DNA from: Treponema sp. | Lineage (GTDB): Bacteria; Spirochaetota; Spirochaetia; Treponematales; Breznakiellaceae | Assembly: GCA_031258505.1 (NCBI GenBank) | Contig: JAIRMT010000158.1 | Coordinates: 1-19,899 of the forward strand | Direction of reading: 5' to 3' | DNA: 19,899 nt | Part shown: piece by piece, positions 1-8,005 of the stretch | How the letters are laid out: every line of letters begins with the position of its first letter | How positions within the stretch are numbered: the stretch's first letter is position 1 | Translations under genes and position numbers: made by a program | The notes under the pieces: generated by a model | What the model was told of the DNA's origin: nothing | Seen by the model: the letters and a program-made list of their open reading frames with translations, nothing else | Databases searched by the model: none

Positions 1-148
1 AACTGAGCATTGACAGATGCTGAAACAGAAATATCCCAAACGCGCTTTTTATCGCGTCGGCAAAGCTATAGGTTAAATTGAACCCCTCCCGCCGCTTCCA
101 TGCCGACTTCCCTTCGGACGGTTCCCCAACTTCGTCAAACCGGCTCAA
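1..148 (-). CDS. Transposase N-terminal part (partial, runs off left edge)
   Basis: An open frame of 49 codons reads on the minus strand from a TTG at 148-146 to the window edge without a stop. The only earlier in-frame codons before a stop are GCG, TGG and CAG. The translation has a charged start (SRFDEVGEP), then LTYSFADAIKSAFGIFLFQH and LSMLS. This resembles the N-terminal region of many DDE transposases (a Y-x-L/F-x-D-hydrophobic-x-S-x-F-A-x-F pattern followed by a P/M-S-L-L-F stretch). That similarity is from memory of the family, not from a search. No catalytic residue falls inside the window. The start lacks a clear Shine-Dalgarno sequence. Its position beside a binding-protein gene that has lost its 5' end suggests an insertion sequence whose end lies between about 149 and 228. 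Confidence 0.5.
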   Translation of the reverse strand, partial: MSRFDEVGEPSEGKSAWKRREGFNLTYSFADAIKSAFGIFLFQHLSMLS

Positions 149-223
149 CTGCCACGCTCATATTTCCCGTCCCATGTCTCTTTTTTATCATATATTTTGT
201 AAAAGTAAAATTGCTGTACTATT
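1..223 (-). mobile_element. Probable end of an insertion sequence
   Basis: The transposase-like frame occupies 1-148. Positions 149-223 are AT-richer and show no coding similarity, and recognisable solute-binding-protein sequence begins abruptly at about 224-229. The simplest reading is that the terminal part of an insertion sequence ends near 206-228. The terminal inverted repeat cannot be named because the other end lies outside the window. Confidence 0.35.
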
Positions 224-1276
224 CAGTTCCGGCCTACCAACCCGCCGGATTACAACGCTACTCTGCGTCTACAGCTTGACGGCGGTACTGGGCCTGACTT
301 GATGTATGCAAGAAGCTACGCGCCGGGTCAGGAACTGTTTAACGCCGGGTACTTTGCCGATTGTAGCGACATTCCCGGTGTTAAGCAGAATTTCAGTGCA
401 GCAAACCTTGCCCCTTGGCAGATGCCTGATGGTAAGATGTTCGCCGTTCCTTTTGCCGCTGTTTCTCACGCGGCGTACTACAACAAAACCATCTTTGCGA
501 AGGAAGGACTTTCGGTTCCCCAGACTTGGGCAGATTTTCTTGCTCTCTGCGAAACCCTGTCTGCCAAAGGCTATACGCCCCTGGCTAACGGCGTAGCCGA
601 TGAATGGGACATCCTTGAGGTGTTCTACTTGGCATTCCTCCCCAACTATGTGGGCGGCGGGGCCGAGCGCGTTGCGTATGAATCTGGTGCGAAGAAACTA
701 AACGACGCCAATTTTGTTGCCAGTTTCCAGGCCGTGGCTGATACAGCCAAGTACCTTCCGAAGGGTTTTGAGTCGGTAACCTACAACGATTCGCAGGCGC
801 TTTTTAACACCCAGCAGGCAGTGATGTTCCTGGACGGGTCATGGACTGCCGGTGTGTACGCTGATGCGCCCTTTGAGTGGGGGCTTTTCGCCATACCCGC
901 GCCTGCGGGCCGCCCCACGCTGATCACCTTCCACCCGGATATGGCAATAACCTACAACAAAGCGACAAAGTATCCCCAGGAATGTCAGGATTTCCTCGCG
1001 TGGCTTGCCTCGCCCGAAGGCGCCGCGACAGCTTCAAAGGCTCTGCCAGTAGGTTTCTTCCCAATGATCAGCGCCCCCATAACCTTGGACGATCCCCACG
1101 CCAACGAATTCCTCGCCCTTAACAATGGTAAGGAAACTGACGCCCGTTTTGTCTGGCCTAAATTCCTCGACCTTTACGCACCGATGAATCAGGCGGTCAT
1201 TAAGGTTTTGAAGGGCGAGCAAACCCCGCAGCAGGCGGCCAATGATATGGAAGCCGCTGCCGCGACCATGCGTTAG
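209..1276 (+). pseudogene. Sugar ABC transporter binding protein, 5' end missing
   Basis: This is a family 1 extracellular solute-binding protein (SBP_bac_1 type), the periplasmic receptor of a carbohydrate importer. Typical features are GYFADCSDI, the PDGKMFAVPFAAVSH segment, NKTIFAKEGLSVPQTWADF, and a C-terminal DMEAAAATM helix. A TTG at 299 followed by ATG at 302 could start translation. However, family-like sequence continues upstream in the same frame without a start codon (PTNPPDYNATL, then LDGGTGPDL), back to about 224, and the frame is closed by TAA at 206-208. The signal peptide and roughly the first 50 residues are therefore absent, and no other frame upstream supplies them. A transposase-like gene abuts the break, so I read this as a gene cut by an insertion. 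Permease genes follow directly. A protein made from 299 would lack export. Confidence 0.75.
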
Positions 1277-1300
1277 TATTGATTTTTTAAGGAGGACGCT

Positions 1301-2230
1301 ATGGCTGTAAAGTCCCGAAAGAATCCGACAGTAGGAACTGGAACAATAGCAACCTGGTTGCCGTATTTGGCGCCAGCACTGGTTTTTTACGTGGTCTTTA
1401 TGGCCTGGCCTCTCCTTAATTCGCTTTGGTTAAGTTTGTATACCGGCTCGGCAGGGATAGGCCGCAGCTTTGTGGGATTTGATAACTTCATCAAACTCTT
1501 TACCGTTAAGCAGTATTCCGAACGGTACTGGGGCGCTTTTGCCCATACGTTTATCTTTTTCTTTATCCATTTGGCGGTTCAAAACGGTCTAGGTATTCTT
1601 TTTGCTGTCATGCTGACAGGTAAAAATCTCAAGGGTAGGGAGTTTTACCAGACGGTGATCTTTGTACCGGTAACTCTGGCTGTTCTGGTAACTGGTTATC
1701 TCTGGAAGCTGCTCCTTAACCCGGTATGGAGCGGTCCCTTTCTCCAGCAACTTCATCTAGGTTTTCTAGTTCGGCCCTGGCTGGGGGACCGGTTTACCGC
1801 CCTGATCTGTGTGTCTCTGGTTTCCTGCTGGCAGTGGATGGGCATACCGACGATGATGTTTGTAGCTGCCCTGCGGAACATCAGCGACGACTACTTTGAG
1901 GCGGCTTCGATTGACGGGGCAAGTCCGCTACAGATGTTCTGGCATATCAAACTTCCCCTGATCAAACCAGTGGTGGGCATGATCGCCATTCTTACCTTTG
2001 TCAATAACTTCAATGCTTTTGACGTAGTCTTCGCTATGGAGAATGTCAATGGCGCGCCGAACTACGCGACCGATCTTATCGGCACCCTGTTTTACCGGGT
2101 GGGAATCGCGGGTCAGCATCCGGTGGGTATTCCTGATCCGGGTATGGGCGCGGCCATTGCCACAATCACCTTTTTCGTACTCTGTCTGGGGGTCATACCA
2201 ACCCTGCGGGCAACCCAGGGGAGGGATTAG
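1301..2230 (+). CDS. Sugar ABC transporter permease, MalF/UgpA type
   Basis: This is an inner-membrane permease of a carbohydrate ABC importer, 309 residues with about six hydrophobic segments (first around residues 20-45, last near the C-terminus). The cytoplasmic EAA loop that docks on the ATPase is present at about residues 200-226: EAASIDGAS, then LPLIKP. The ATG is preceded by a strong AAGGAGG about 6 nt upstream. The gene follows the binding-protein remnant by 24 nt, and the next permease starts on the base after its stop codon, so the three form one operon. No ATP-binding subunit is encoded here. Many sugar importers of this type share an MsmK-like ATPase encoded elsewhere. The substrate cannot be told from the sequence. 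Confidence 0.93.
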   Translation: MAVKSRKNPTVGTGTIATWLPYLAPALVFYVVFMAWPLLNSLWLSLYTGSAGIGRSFVGFDNFIKLFTVKQYSERYWGAFAHTFIFFFIHLAVQNGLGILFAVMLTGKNLKGREFYQTVIFVPVTLAVLVTGYLWKLLLNPVWSGPFLQQLHLGFLVRPWLGDRFTALICVSLVSCWQWMGIPTMMFVAALRNISDDYFEAASIDGASPLQMFWHIKLPLIKPVVGMIAILTFVNNFNAFDVVFAMENVNGAPNYATDLIGTLFYRVGIAGQHPVGIPDPGMGAAIATITFFVLCLGVIPTLRATQGRD

Positions 2231-3070
2231 ATGAAACGCGCTTCGCTGGAACGGCAAAATCTGCACATTCCGTCGCATATCATTTTAGGTATCTGGTCAT
2301 TGATCGTGATCTTTCCCCTTTGGGTGATGATCATCAACTCATTTAAGGACCGGCTTTCGATCTATCAAAACCCCTTTGGGCTTCCGAAAAAATGGAATAT
2401 CTCCAATTATGGGGCGATTATTTCCGATGGTGATTTTTTGGGTTATTTCAAAAACAGCTTTATAGCGGTGGTCTTGTCCCTCGTCATTCTACTCCTCGTG
2501 GGCGCTTTGGCAAGCTATGCGCTGGCAAACTGGCGGGGCAGAATTTCCCGCGCTCTGTACTTTTTCTTTATAGCTGGAATGATGCTGCCCATTAAGATTG
2601 CCTCAATACGCCTTTTGGAACTGGTTAAGCTGCTGGGCCTGCTCAACACGGTTTGGGCGCTTATCCCGATCTACGTGGCTATGGGACTACCAGTGGCTGT
2701 TTTCGTCTTAACCGAATTCATCCACGCCGTACCCCACGAATTGACTGAAGCGGCTATCATTGATGGGACCGGGCGCTTTGGCATCTTTGCGCGGATTATT
2801 GTCCCCCTGCTTAAGCCCGCGCTGGCCACTGTCGCTATATACAACCTCGTCCCTTTCTGGAACGATCTCTGGTTCCCCCTGATCTTCATCAGCGACGACC
2901 GCGCCAAAACCGTGCTGTTGGGAGTAACTCGGCTTTTTGGCCAGTACCAAACTGACTGGTCCAAGGTACTCGCGGTATTGACCCTCTCGGCCATTCCAGT
3001 TATCGCTCTTTATTTAGTGGCCAGCAAGCAGTTTATCAAGGGTCTTACCGCAGGCGCGGTAAAGGGATAA
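2231..3070 (+). CDS. Sugar ABC transporter permease, MalG/UgpE type
   Basis: This is the second inner-membrane permease of the importer, 279 residues. It starts with a short cytoplasmic tail and a first membrane segment at about residues 15-36, and has roughly six membrane spans. The EAA loop lies at about residues 173-195 (EAAIIDGTG, then PLLKPA). The ATG immediately follows the TAG of the first permease, and the ribosome-binding site GGGGAGGG lies inside the end of that gene. This indicates translational coupling. The C-terminus (FIKGLTAGAVKG) is the usual ending of this family, so the gene is complete. With its binding-protein partner damaged, the importer may be inactive unless another receptor serves it. 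Confidence 0.93.
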   Translation: MKRASLERQNLHIPSHIILGIWSLIVIFPLWVMIINSFKDRLSIYQNPFGLPKKWNISNYGAIISDGDFLGYFKNSFIAVVLSLVILLLVGALASYALANWRGRISRALYFFFIAGMMLPIKIASIRLLELVKLLGLLNTVWALIPIYVAMGLPVAVFVLTEFIHAVPHELTEAAIIDGTGRFGIFARIIVPLLKPALATVAIYNLVPFWNDLWFPLIFISDDRAKTVLLGVTRLFGQYQTDWSKVLAVLTLSAIPVIALYLVASKQFIKGLTAGAVKG

Positions 3071-3106
3071 ACAAGGAATAACAAGGTTCCTTTAGCCGGA
3101 GAATAG

Positions 3107-3192
3107 AGAGTCTGCGAATAGCGCGAATGAACACGAATAGCTACGATAGCTATCACAACTATTCGCGCACATTCGTGCCATTCGCGGACTCT
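3107..3192. repeat. Palindromic repeat, 34-nt arms (family B)
   Basis: The left arm 3107-3140 and right arm 3159-3192 are reverse complements apart from about six mismatches, around an 18-nt loop. The arms are built from the motif CGCGAAT/ATTCGCG. It could fold into a long hairpin in RNA or DNA. It sits between the permease operon and the dnaE promoter, so it may also end upstream transcription, although no T-run follows. Part of an arm recurs at 13057-13074. Confidence 0.8.
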
Positions 3193-3220
3193 TGTATACG
3201 ACTGTCGCTCATAGTACAAT
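3192..3220 (+). promoter_or_regulatory. Promoter of dnaE, predicting a near-leaderless mRNA
   Basis: TTGTAT (3192-3197) and TACAAT (3215-3220) are separated by exactly 17 bp, which fits a main sigma factor promoter. Counting seven bases from the -10 box places the transcript start at A3227, three bases before the ATG at 3230. The bases before the ATG (GCCTCTACT) contain no Shine-Dalgarno sequence, which agrees with leaderless initiation. Confidence 0.6.
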
Positions 3221-3229
3221 GCCTCTACT

Positions 3230-6200
3230 ATGACGGATTTCGTTCACCTTCATGTACACACTGACTACTCCCTGCTCGACGGGGCTGCGTCGGTGGAAAA
3301 CCTTGCCCGTAAAGCCGCTTCTCTGGGCATGAAAAGCCTTGCCATTACCGACCACGGCAATATGTTCGGCGTACTCAAGTTCCGCGACGCTTGCGCCGGC
3401 GGCAAAGACCACCCCATTGACCATGAGCCAGTGAAGCCTATCATTGGCTGCGAGTTCTACATGGCTCCCAACTCCCGCTTTGAGAAGAGCGGCTCGGCTG
3501 ATAATGATGACAAATACTACCACCTTGTGCTTCTCGCCATGAATACCCAGGGTTATAAGAACCTCATCATGCTTGATTCCTACGCCTACACAGAAGGTTT
3601 TTACTATAAACCGCGTATTGATAATGAGCTGCTGCTGCGCTATCACGAAGGACTGATCGGCCTATCGGCCTGTATCGCGGGCGAAATCCCCCGGCTCCTT
3701 TTGCGCGGCGACATAAGCGCGGCGGAAAAGCGGGCGCTCTGGTTCCGCGACTTGCTGGGCGACGGAAGGTTCTTCCTTGAGCTGCAGGATCACGGTATTG
3801 CAGCTCAGAGGAAGCTGAATCCCCTTATTGCGGATATGGGAAAACGCCTGGGCATACCGCTAGTGGCCACAAATGACATTCACTATGTTGAAAAAGATGA
3901 CGCTGAGGCGCAAGACATACTGCTCTGCATCTCGTCAAAGAAGACCGTGAACGACCCTAAGCGGACGTTCCGTTTTGAAGGCACGGAGTTTTACTTCAAG
4001 ACTGGAGACGAAATGGCGGCGCTGTTTCCCGAATATCCAGAGGCGATCAGCAATACAGTGCGTATCGCGGAGCTGTGCAACGCTGAGATTCCATCACCCG
4101 GCCCGCTTTTGCCAGACTTCGCCATTCCCGAAGGCTTTGAAAACGCCGACGAATACCTGCGCCATATCACCTTTGCCGGGCTTGAGAAGCGCTATCCGGG
4201 ACGTATTGAAGAGATACGCGAGCGCGCTGAGTACGAACTGGGCGTTATCATCAAAATGGGCTTTACCGGCTATTTCCTCATCGTGCAGGATTTCATTAAC
4301 TGGGCAAAAGAGCATGACATACCCGTAGGCCCGGGACGCGGGTCCGGCGCGAGTTCCATCGTGGCTTACGCGCTTCGCATCACTGACATTGACCCGCTCA
4401 AGTACAACCTGCTCTTTGAACGCTTCCTTAACCCGGAACGTATCTCCATGCCGGATTTTGACGTTGACTTTTGCAATGAGCGGCGTGATGAAGTCATTCA
4501 GTACGTTACCAAGAAGTATGGCTCCGACCGTGTGGGGCAGATCATCACGTTTGGAACGCTGAAAGCAAGGGCGGTTATCAAGGATGTAGCGCGGGCTTTG
4601 GGCATATCCCTTGCCGAATCCAATCAGATCGTTGAGCTCATCCCCAAAGACCCCAAGATGACTCTTAAAAAAGCCTTTGCAGAGGAAGCAAAACTTATCA
4701 TGGAAGGTACGCTCAAAGAAGCAAAGCTCGCAGATATGGAAAAAAGGTATCCGAAGCTCTTTGAGATTGCCCGTAAGCTCGAAGGCAAGAACCGCAACAG
4801 TAGTTTACACGCCGCTGGTGTGGTGATTGGTAAAACTGCGCTCACCGACTATGTGCCGCTGTACTATGACCCCAAGACCAAAGGCGTTGCCAGCCAGTAC
4901 ACCATGGAACTGATTGAGAATCAAGGGCTGGTAAAGATGGACTTTCTGGGGCTGAAAACCCTCGACGTTATCAAAAACGCTGTCCAGCTCATCAGAAAAC
5001 GCGGCGGTGAATACGCTCAGTTCAACATTGAAACGATTGATGAGCATGACAAGGCAACATTCAAGATGCTTTGTGAGGGCAGGAGCGCTGGTGTGTTCCA
5101 GTTTGAATCTGAGGGTATGCAGAAGATTCTGAAAGATGCCCAACCCGGGTCTATCACCGACCTCATCGCCTTAAATGCCCTCTATCGACCCGGTCCCATG
5201 GACTATATCCCCCAGTACATTGAGTGCAAACAGGGACGCAAGCCCATTGAGTACCCTGATCCGTGCCTTGAAAGTGTGCTGCAAGAAACTTATGGCGTCA
5301 TTGTGTATCAGGAACAGGTCATGCAGGTTGCCCAGCGCATCGCGGGTTACTCGCTTGGTCAGGCCGACATACTGCGCAAAGCTATGGGTAAAAAGAAAGT
5401 CGAGGTTATGGTTAAAGAGAAGGCGAGGTTTATCGAGAGTGCAAAGGCAAGGGGCTTTAAGCGGGAAGACGCTGACCGTATCTTTGAGATACTGATTCCT
5501 TTTGCTGGTTACGGCTTTAACAAGAGCCACGCCTCCGCCTATTCTGTAGTAGCTTATCAGACCGCCTTTCTCAAAGCAAACTTTCCGGCTGAATTCATGG
5601 CTGCCAACCTTACTAACGAGATTTCCGGCGTTGACTCTCTGCCTGCGTGCATCGAAGAAGCGCGGAAGATGGGAGTTGTGATTGACCCGCCGGACATTAA
5701 CCGTTCTGAGAAGTATTTCACGGTTGTTGATGGCCGTATAGTGTATGGTTTTCTGGGTATTAAGGGACTGGGCGAAGGCCCAGCCGAAGAGATTATCCGC
5801 AAGCGCGAAAACGGCCCATATAAGAACATGATGGACTTTCTTGAGCGCGTGAAGATCAAAGGTATGGGAGAGGACAAGTGGGTTATTGGCAAAAAAATGA
5901 TAGAACTGCTCATTCAAGCCGGCGCCTTTGATTGCTTTGGCAAAAACCGCGCCACGCTGATGATAAATCTGGAACGCGCAGTTGATTTTGCCCAGATCAA
6001 GAAAGACGAGAAAAAGTTCGGTCAAGAGAGCCTCTTCGGATATAACGACGTGGAAACCTACCAGAGCTTCACCTTTCAGGATGCGCCCGAGTGGACGTAT
6101 ATGGAAAAGCTCAATATGGAAAAGGAACTTTTGGGCTTCTACTTCTCCGGCCACCCCATGGACGAGTATAAGCAGGTATGGGAACAGAACAACACTCTTG

Positions 6201-6865
6201 ACCTTGGCCATATAGAAAAGGCAAAGAGCGGCATTTACACACTGGTTGGTATTATCAAATCATTAAAATCTTACCAGAGTTCCAAAGGAGAGATGGGGTT
6301 TAGTTCCATTGCTGATTACAACGGCGAAATCGACCTTGTGCTTTTCGTGGATACATGGGAAAAATATAGAAACAAACTTGAGCTTGAGAAGGTTGTTGCT
6401 ATTCGGGGCAAACTTGACCTTTCCAAGAAACGGGAACGCCCCAGCTTCATCGTGGATACCTTACTGGACATGGAAAACCTCAAGGTACTGACCCAAACCC
6501 GAACAGCACAAAGAGAACGGAGTATGCAAAACAAAGAGTATCAGGAACTGCACATCACATTGGACGAACAAGCCTCGAAAACTGATGAGGCGCTCTATCC
6601 CCTACGCGAACTGCTTCAACAGTGCCGCATTGATGGTACGAATAGCGCGAGCAGCGTGAACGAAGTTCACGGCGCGAGCAAAGCTCACGAAGCTCACGGC
6701 GCGAGCAGCGTGAACGAAGCTCACGAAGCCTGCGTTGTCTTTATCCATGTGCCGCTTGCAGGTGGGGAACAGGTCGTCAGAACGGCTGTACGGATCGGGT
6801 CATCTGACGCGACGCTTGAAGCCATCGGGCGCTGCGCGGGTGTGGCGCAGGCGCGGTATGCGTAA
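3230..6865 (+). CDS. dnaE: DNA polymerase III alpha subunit
   Basis: This is the replicative DNA polymerase catalytic subunit, 1211 residues, a normal length for DnaE. The N-terminal PHP domain opens with HLHVHTDYSLLDGA. The palm has GPGRGSGASS at about 366-375, the acidic motif PDFDVDF at 408-414, and the third catalytic Asp in VKMDFLG at about 571. The fingers and helix-hairpin-helix region follows, with GYGFNKSHASAYS at about 760. An OB-fold lies at about 1000-1065. The C-terminal tau-binding region (1104-1211) is interrupted at residues 1139-1165 by three nine-residue repeats (SASSVNEVH, GASKAHEAH, GASSVNEAH), after which family-like sequence resumes (CVVFIHVPLAGGE). The PHP residues look intact. 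The gene has its own promoter and is followed after 9 nt by a HAD phosphatase gene. Long open frames in other phases inside it are shadows. Confidence 0.98.
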   Translation: MTDFVHLHVHTDYSLLDGAASVENLARKAASLGMKSLAITDHGNMFGVLKFRDACAGGKDHPIDHEPVKPIIGCEFYMAPNSRFEKSGSADNDDKYYHLVLLAMNTQGYKNLIMLDSYAYTEGFYYKPRIDNELLLRYHEGLIGLSACIAGEIPRLLLRGDISAAEKRALWFRDLLGDGRFFLELQDHGIAAQRKLNPLIADMGKRLGIPLVATNDIHYVEKDDAEAQDILLCISSKKTVNDPKRTFRFEGTEFYFKTGDEMAALFPEYPEAISNTVRIAELCNAEIPSPGPLLPDFAIPEGFENADEYLRHITFAGLEKRYPGRIEEIRERAEYELGVIIKMGFTGYFLIVQDFINWAKEHDIPVGPGRGSGASSIVAYALRITDIDPLKYNLLFERFLNPERISMPDFDVDFCNERRDEVIQYVTKKYGSDRVGQIITFGTLKARAVIKDVARALGISLAESNQIVELIPKDPKMTLKKAFAEEAKLIMEGTLKEAKLADMEKRYPKLFEIARKLEGKNRNSSLHAAGVVIGKTALTDYVPLYYDPKTKGVASQYTMELIENQGLVKMDFLGLKTLDVIKNAVQLIRKRGGEYAQFNIETIDEHDKATFKMLCEGRSAGVFQFESEGMQKILKDAQPGSITDLIALNALYRPGPMDYIPQYIECKQGRKPIEYPDPCLESVLQETYGVIVYQEQVMQVAQRIAGYSLGQADILRKAMGKKKVEVMVKEKARFIESAKARGFKREDADRIFEILIPFAGYGFNKSHASAYSVVAYQTAFLKANFPAEFMAANLTNEISGVDSLPACIEEARKMGVVIDPPDINRSEKYFTVVDGRIVYGFLGIKGLGEGPAEEIIRKRENGPYKNMMDFLERVKIKGMGEDKWVIGKKMIELLIQAGAFDCFGKNRATLMINLERAVDFAQIKKDEKKFGQESLFGYNDVETYQSFTFQDAPEWTYMEKLNMEKELLGFYFSGHPMDEYKQVWEQNNTLDLGHIEKAKSGIYTLVGIIKSLKSYQSSKGEMGFSSIADYNGEIDLVLFVDTWEKYRNKLELEKVVAIRGKLDLSKKRERPSFIVDTLLDMENLKVLTQTRTAQRERSMQNKEYQELHITLDEQASKTDEALYPLRELLQQCRIDGTNSASSVNEVHGASKAHEAHGASSVNEAHEACVVFIHVPLAGGEQVVRTAVRIGSSDATLEAIGRCAGVAQARYA
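6644..6724 (+). repeat. Three in-frame 27-nt tandem repeats inside dnaE
   Basis: Units are 6644-6670, 6671-6697 and 6698-6724, each starting (A/G)GCGCGAGCA and ending in TTCAC or CTCAC. The 27-nt length keeps the reading frame, adding nine residues per unit. Unit 1 also contains the small palindrome GTGAAC-GAA-GTTCAC. The sequence just upstream (CGAATAGCGCGA) is identical over 12 bases to part of the palindromic repeat at 3107-3192, suggesting a shared origin. Confidence 0.85.
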
Positions 6866-6874
6866 GGGGGTGAG

Positions 6875-7543
6875 GTGAAATTCGACGGTGTGGCCTTTGA
6901 TCTCGACGGGACTCTCTACCCAAACTACCGGTTTTACTGCCGCGTTATCCGCCTTGCCCTGCTGGAGTGGCGACTATTTCTCGCGTTCAACAGCGCCCGA
7001 AAAGTTCTGCACGCGGAGAACCATCCGTTTCACGAGGACTTTTACGAGCTACAGGCCGAGCTTATGGCGAATATCCTCAAACAAAAGCAGCGTGTTGTTA
7101 AAGAAAAAACTGAGCGTCTCATCTACCGTGGTTGGGAACCCTTGTTTAAGCAGATCGCGCTCTACCCTTTTGTCCATGAAACCTTGAACGCCTTCCGTGA
7201 CGCTGGTTTGAAGCTGGGCATACTCTCAGATTTTCCGTTACCGAACAAACTGCGGAACCTCAAACTTGAAGGGCTCTGGGACGCTGTACTGTGTTCTGAG
7301 GAAACTGGCCACCTCAAACCAAGCCGCCAGCCCTTTCTCGAACTGGAAAGACAGCTTGGCGTTCCGGCAAGCCGTCTCCTCTATGTAGGAAACAGTGTAC
7401 GCTACGATGTCAGTGGCGCGAAAAAAGCCGGCATGAAGGCCGCGCTGATCAATACCTGGTTTAAACCGAAACAGCACGCTAGTAGCGCTGACTTTGTGTT
7501 CACGGACTATCGCGCCTTGCGGGAATATGTGCTTAGGAGCTAA
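6875..7543 (+). CDS. HAD-superfamily hydrolase (phosphatase-like)
   Basis: This is a 222-residue cytoplasmic HAD hydrolase. Motif I is FDLDGTLYP with the nucleophile D9 and acid D11. Motif II is the Ser in GILSDF (S118). Motif III is the Lys in HLKPSRQPF (K148). Motif IV is VGNSVRYDVSGAKKAG with D178. All four catalytic motifs are intact. The helical cap lies between motifs I and II (about residues 18-100), as in the phosphoglycolate-phosphatase-like group. The substrate is not evident. The GTG start is preceded by AAGGGGG, and the gap after dnaE is only 9 nt, so the two are probably co-transcribed. The link to replication is probably positional only. Confidence 0.9.
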   Translation: MKFDGVAFDLDGTLYPNYRFYCRVIRLALLEWRLFLAFNSARKVLHAENHPFHEDFYELQAELMANILKQKQRVVKEKTERLIYRGWEPLFKQIALYPFVHETLNAFRDAGLKLGILSDFPLPNKLRNLKLEGLWDAVLCSEETGHLKPSRQPFLELERQLGVPASRLLYVGNSVRYDVSGAKKAGMKAALINTWFKPKQHASSADFVFTDYRALREYVLRS

Positions 7544-7593
7544 TCAGTAATCTCTTGCGTGAACAAACTGAAAACCGACTCGTTCTTATCTAA

Positions 7594-7735
7594 CTCACCT
7601 TACGCGCCGGAAAGAAAAAGATCATCGAATGACGCGAATGAACGCGAATCTTCTTTAGAGAAATGACCTATTCGCGTATATTAGCGTCCAATCGATGACC
7701 AATTCTTACCGTTTTTTCTTCCTGCGTAACATGAG
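7594..7735 (+). mobile_element. MITE-like palindromic element, copy 1
   Basis: This non-coding element of about 142 nt has imperfect terminal inverted repeats (CTCAccTTACGC at the left, GCGTAAcaTGAG at the right) and an internal palindrome rich in CGCGAAT. An almost identical copy lies inverted at 19363-19488, the difference being mostly in the central loop. It is flanked by the 8-bp direct repeat TTATCTAA (7586-7593 and 7736-7743), which looks like a target-site duplication. There is no transposase inside, so it would need one in trans. Confidence 0.7.
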
Positions 7736-7770
7736 TTATCTAAAGACAATGAGGTATTGTCTTTAGATAA
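7736..7770. other. Perfect 14-bp inverted repeat (hairpin)
   Basis: TTATCTAAAGACAA at 7736-7749 and its exact reverse complement at 7757-7770 surround the 7-nt loop TGAGGTA. No T-run follows, so it is not a classical terminator, but it lies downstream of the HAD gene once the mobile element is removed in thought (about 43 nt after the stop). It could be a transcription end signal, an operator or another repeat. Confidence 0.75.
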
Positions 7771-7858
7771 CAGAGCATTTTGTCCAAATTGCGTAAAACA
7801 GTACAGACAGAGGTCATTTGTGGCCCATAATTCCTTACAAGACATTAGTATAAGACGC

Positions 7859-8005
7859 GCATATATTAGCAATAGAGACGCAGATATTAACAATATATGC
7901 GCATATATTAGTGATAGATACGCAGATATTAACAATATATGCGCATATATTAGTGATAGATACGCAGATATTAGTGATAGAGACGCATATATTAGCGATA
8001 GACAC
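7859..8005. repeat. Seven tandem 21-nt repeats
   Basis: Units start at 7859, 7880, 7901, 7922, 7943, 7964 and 7985, each of the form GCANATATTA followed by a variable half. A degenerate eighth unit precedes them at 7838. Types alternate, so a 42-nt higher period is visible. A plus-strand frame (TTG 7757 to stop 8026, 89 residues) reads it as heptads such as AYISDRY and ADINNIC. The minus strand is also open (8190-7681) and reads heptads such as LIYAHIL. Neither frame has a convincing ribosome-binding site. There are no unique spacers, so it is not a CRISPR array. Confidence 0.85.

Noticed and set aside
78..302. 74-codon plus-strand frame at the left end
   Set aside because: It overlaps the transposase-like frame and the binding-protein frame in another phase and resembles nothing.
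299..1276. Binding protein as a complete gene starting at TTG 299
   Set aside because: Family-like sequence continues upstream in frame without a start codon, and there is no signal peptide.
5171..6211. 346-codon minus-strand open frame inside dnaE
   Set aside because: It lies wholly within the conserved polymerase coding sequence, resembles no family, and has no start signal. It is a shadow of dnaE codon usage.
7859..8005. CRISPR array
   Set aside because: The units are contiguous 21-mers without unique spacers, and no cas genes are present.
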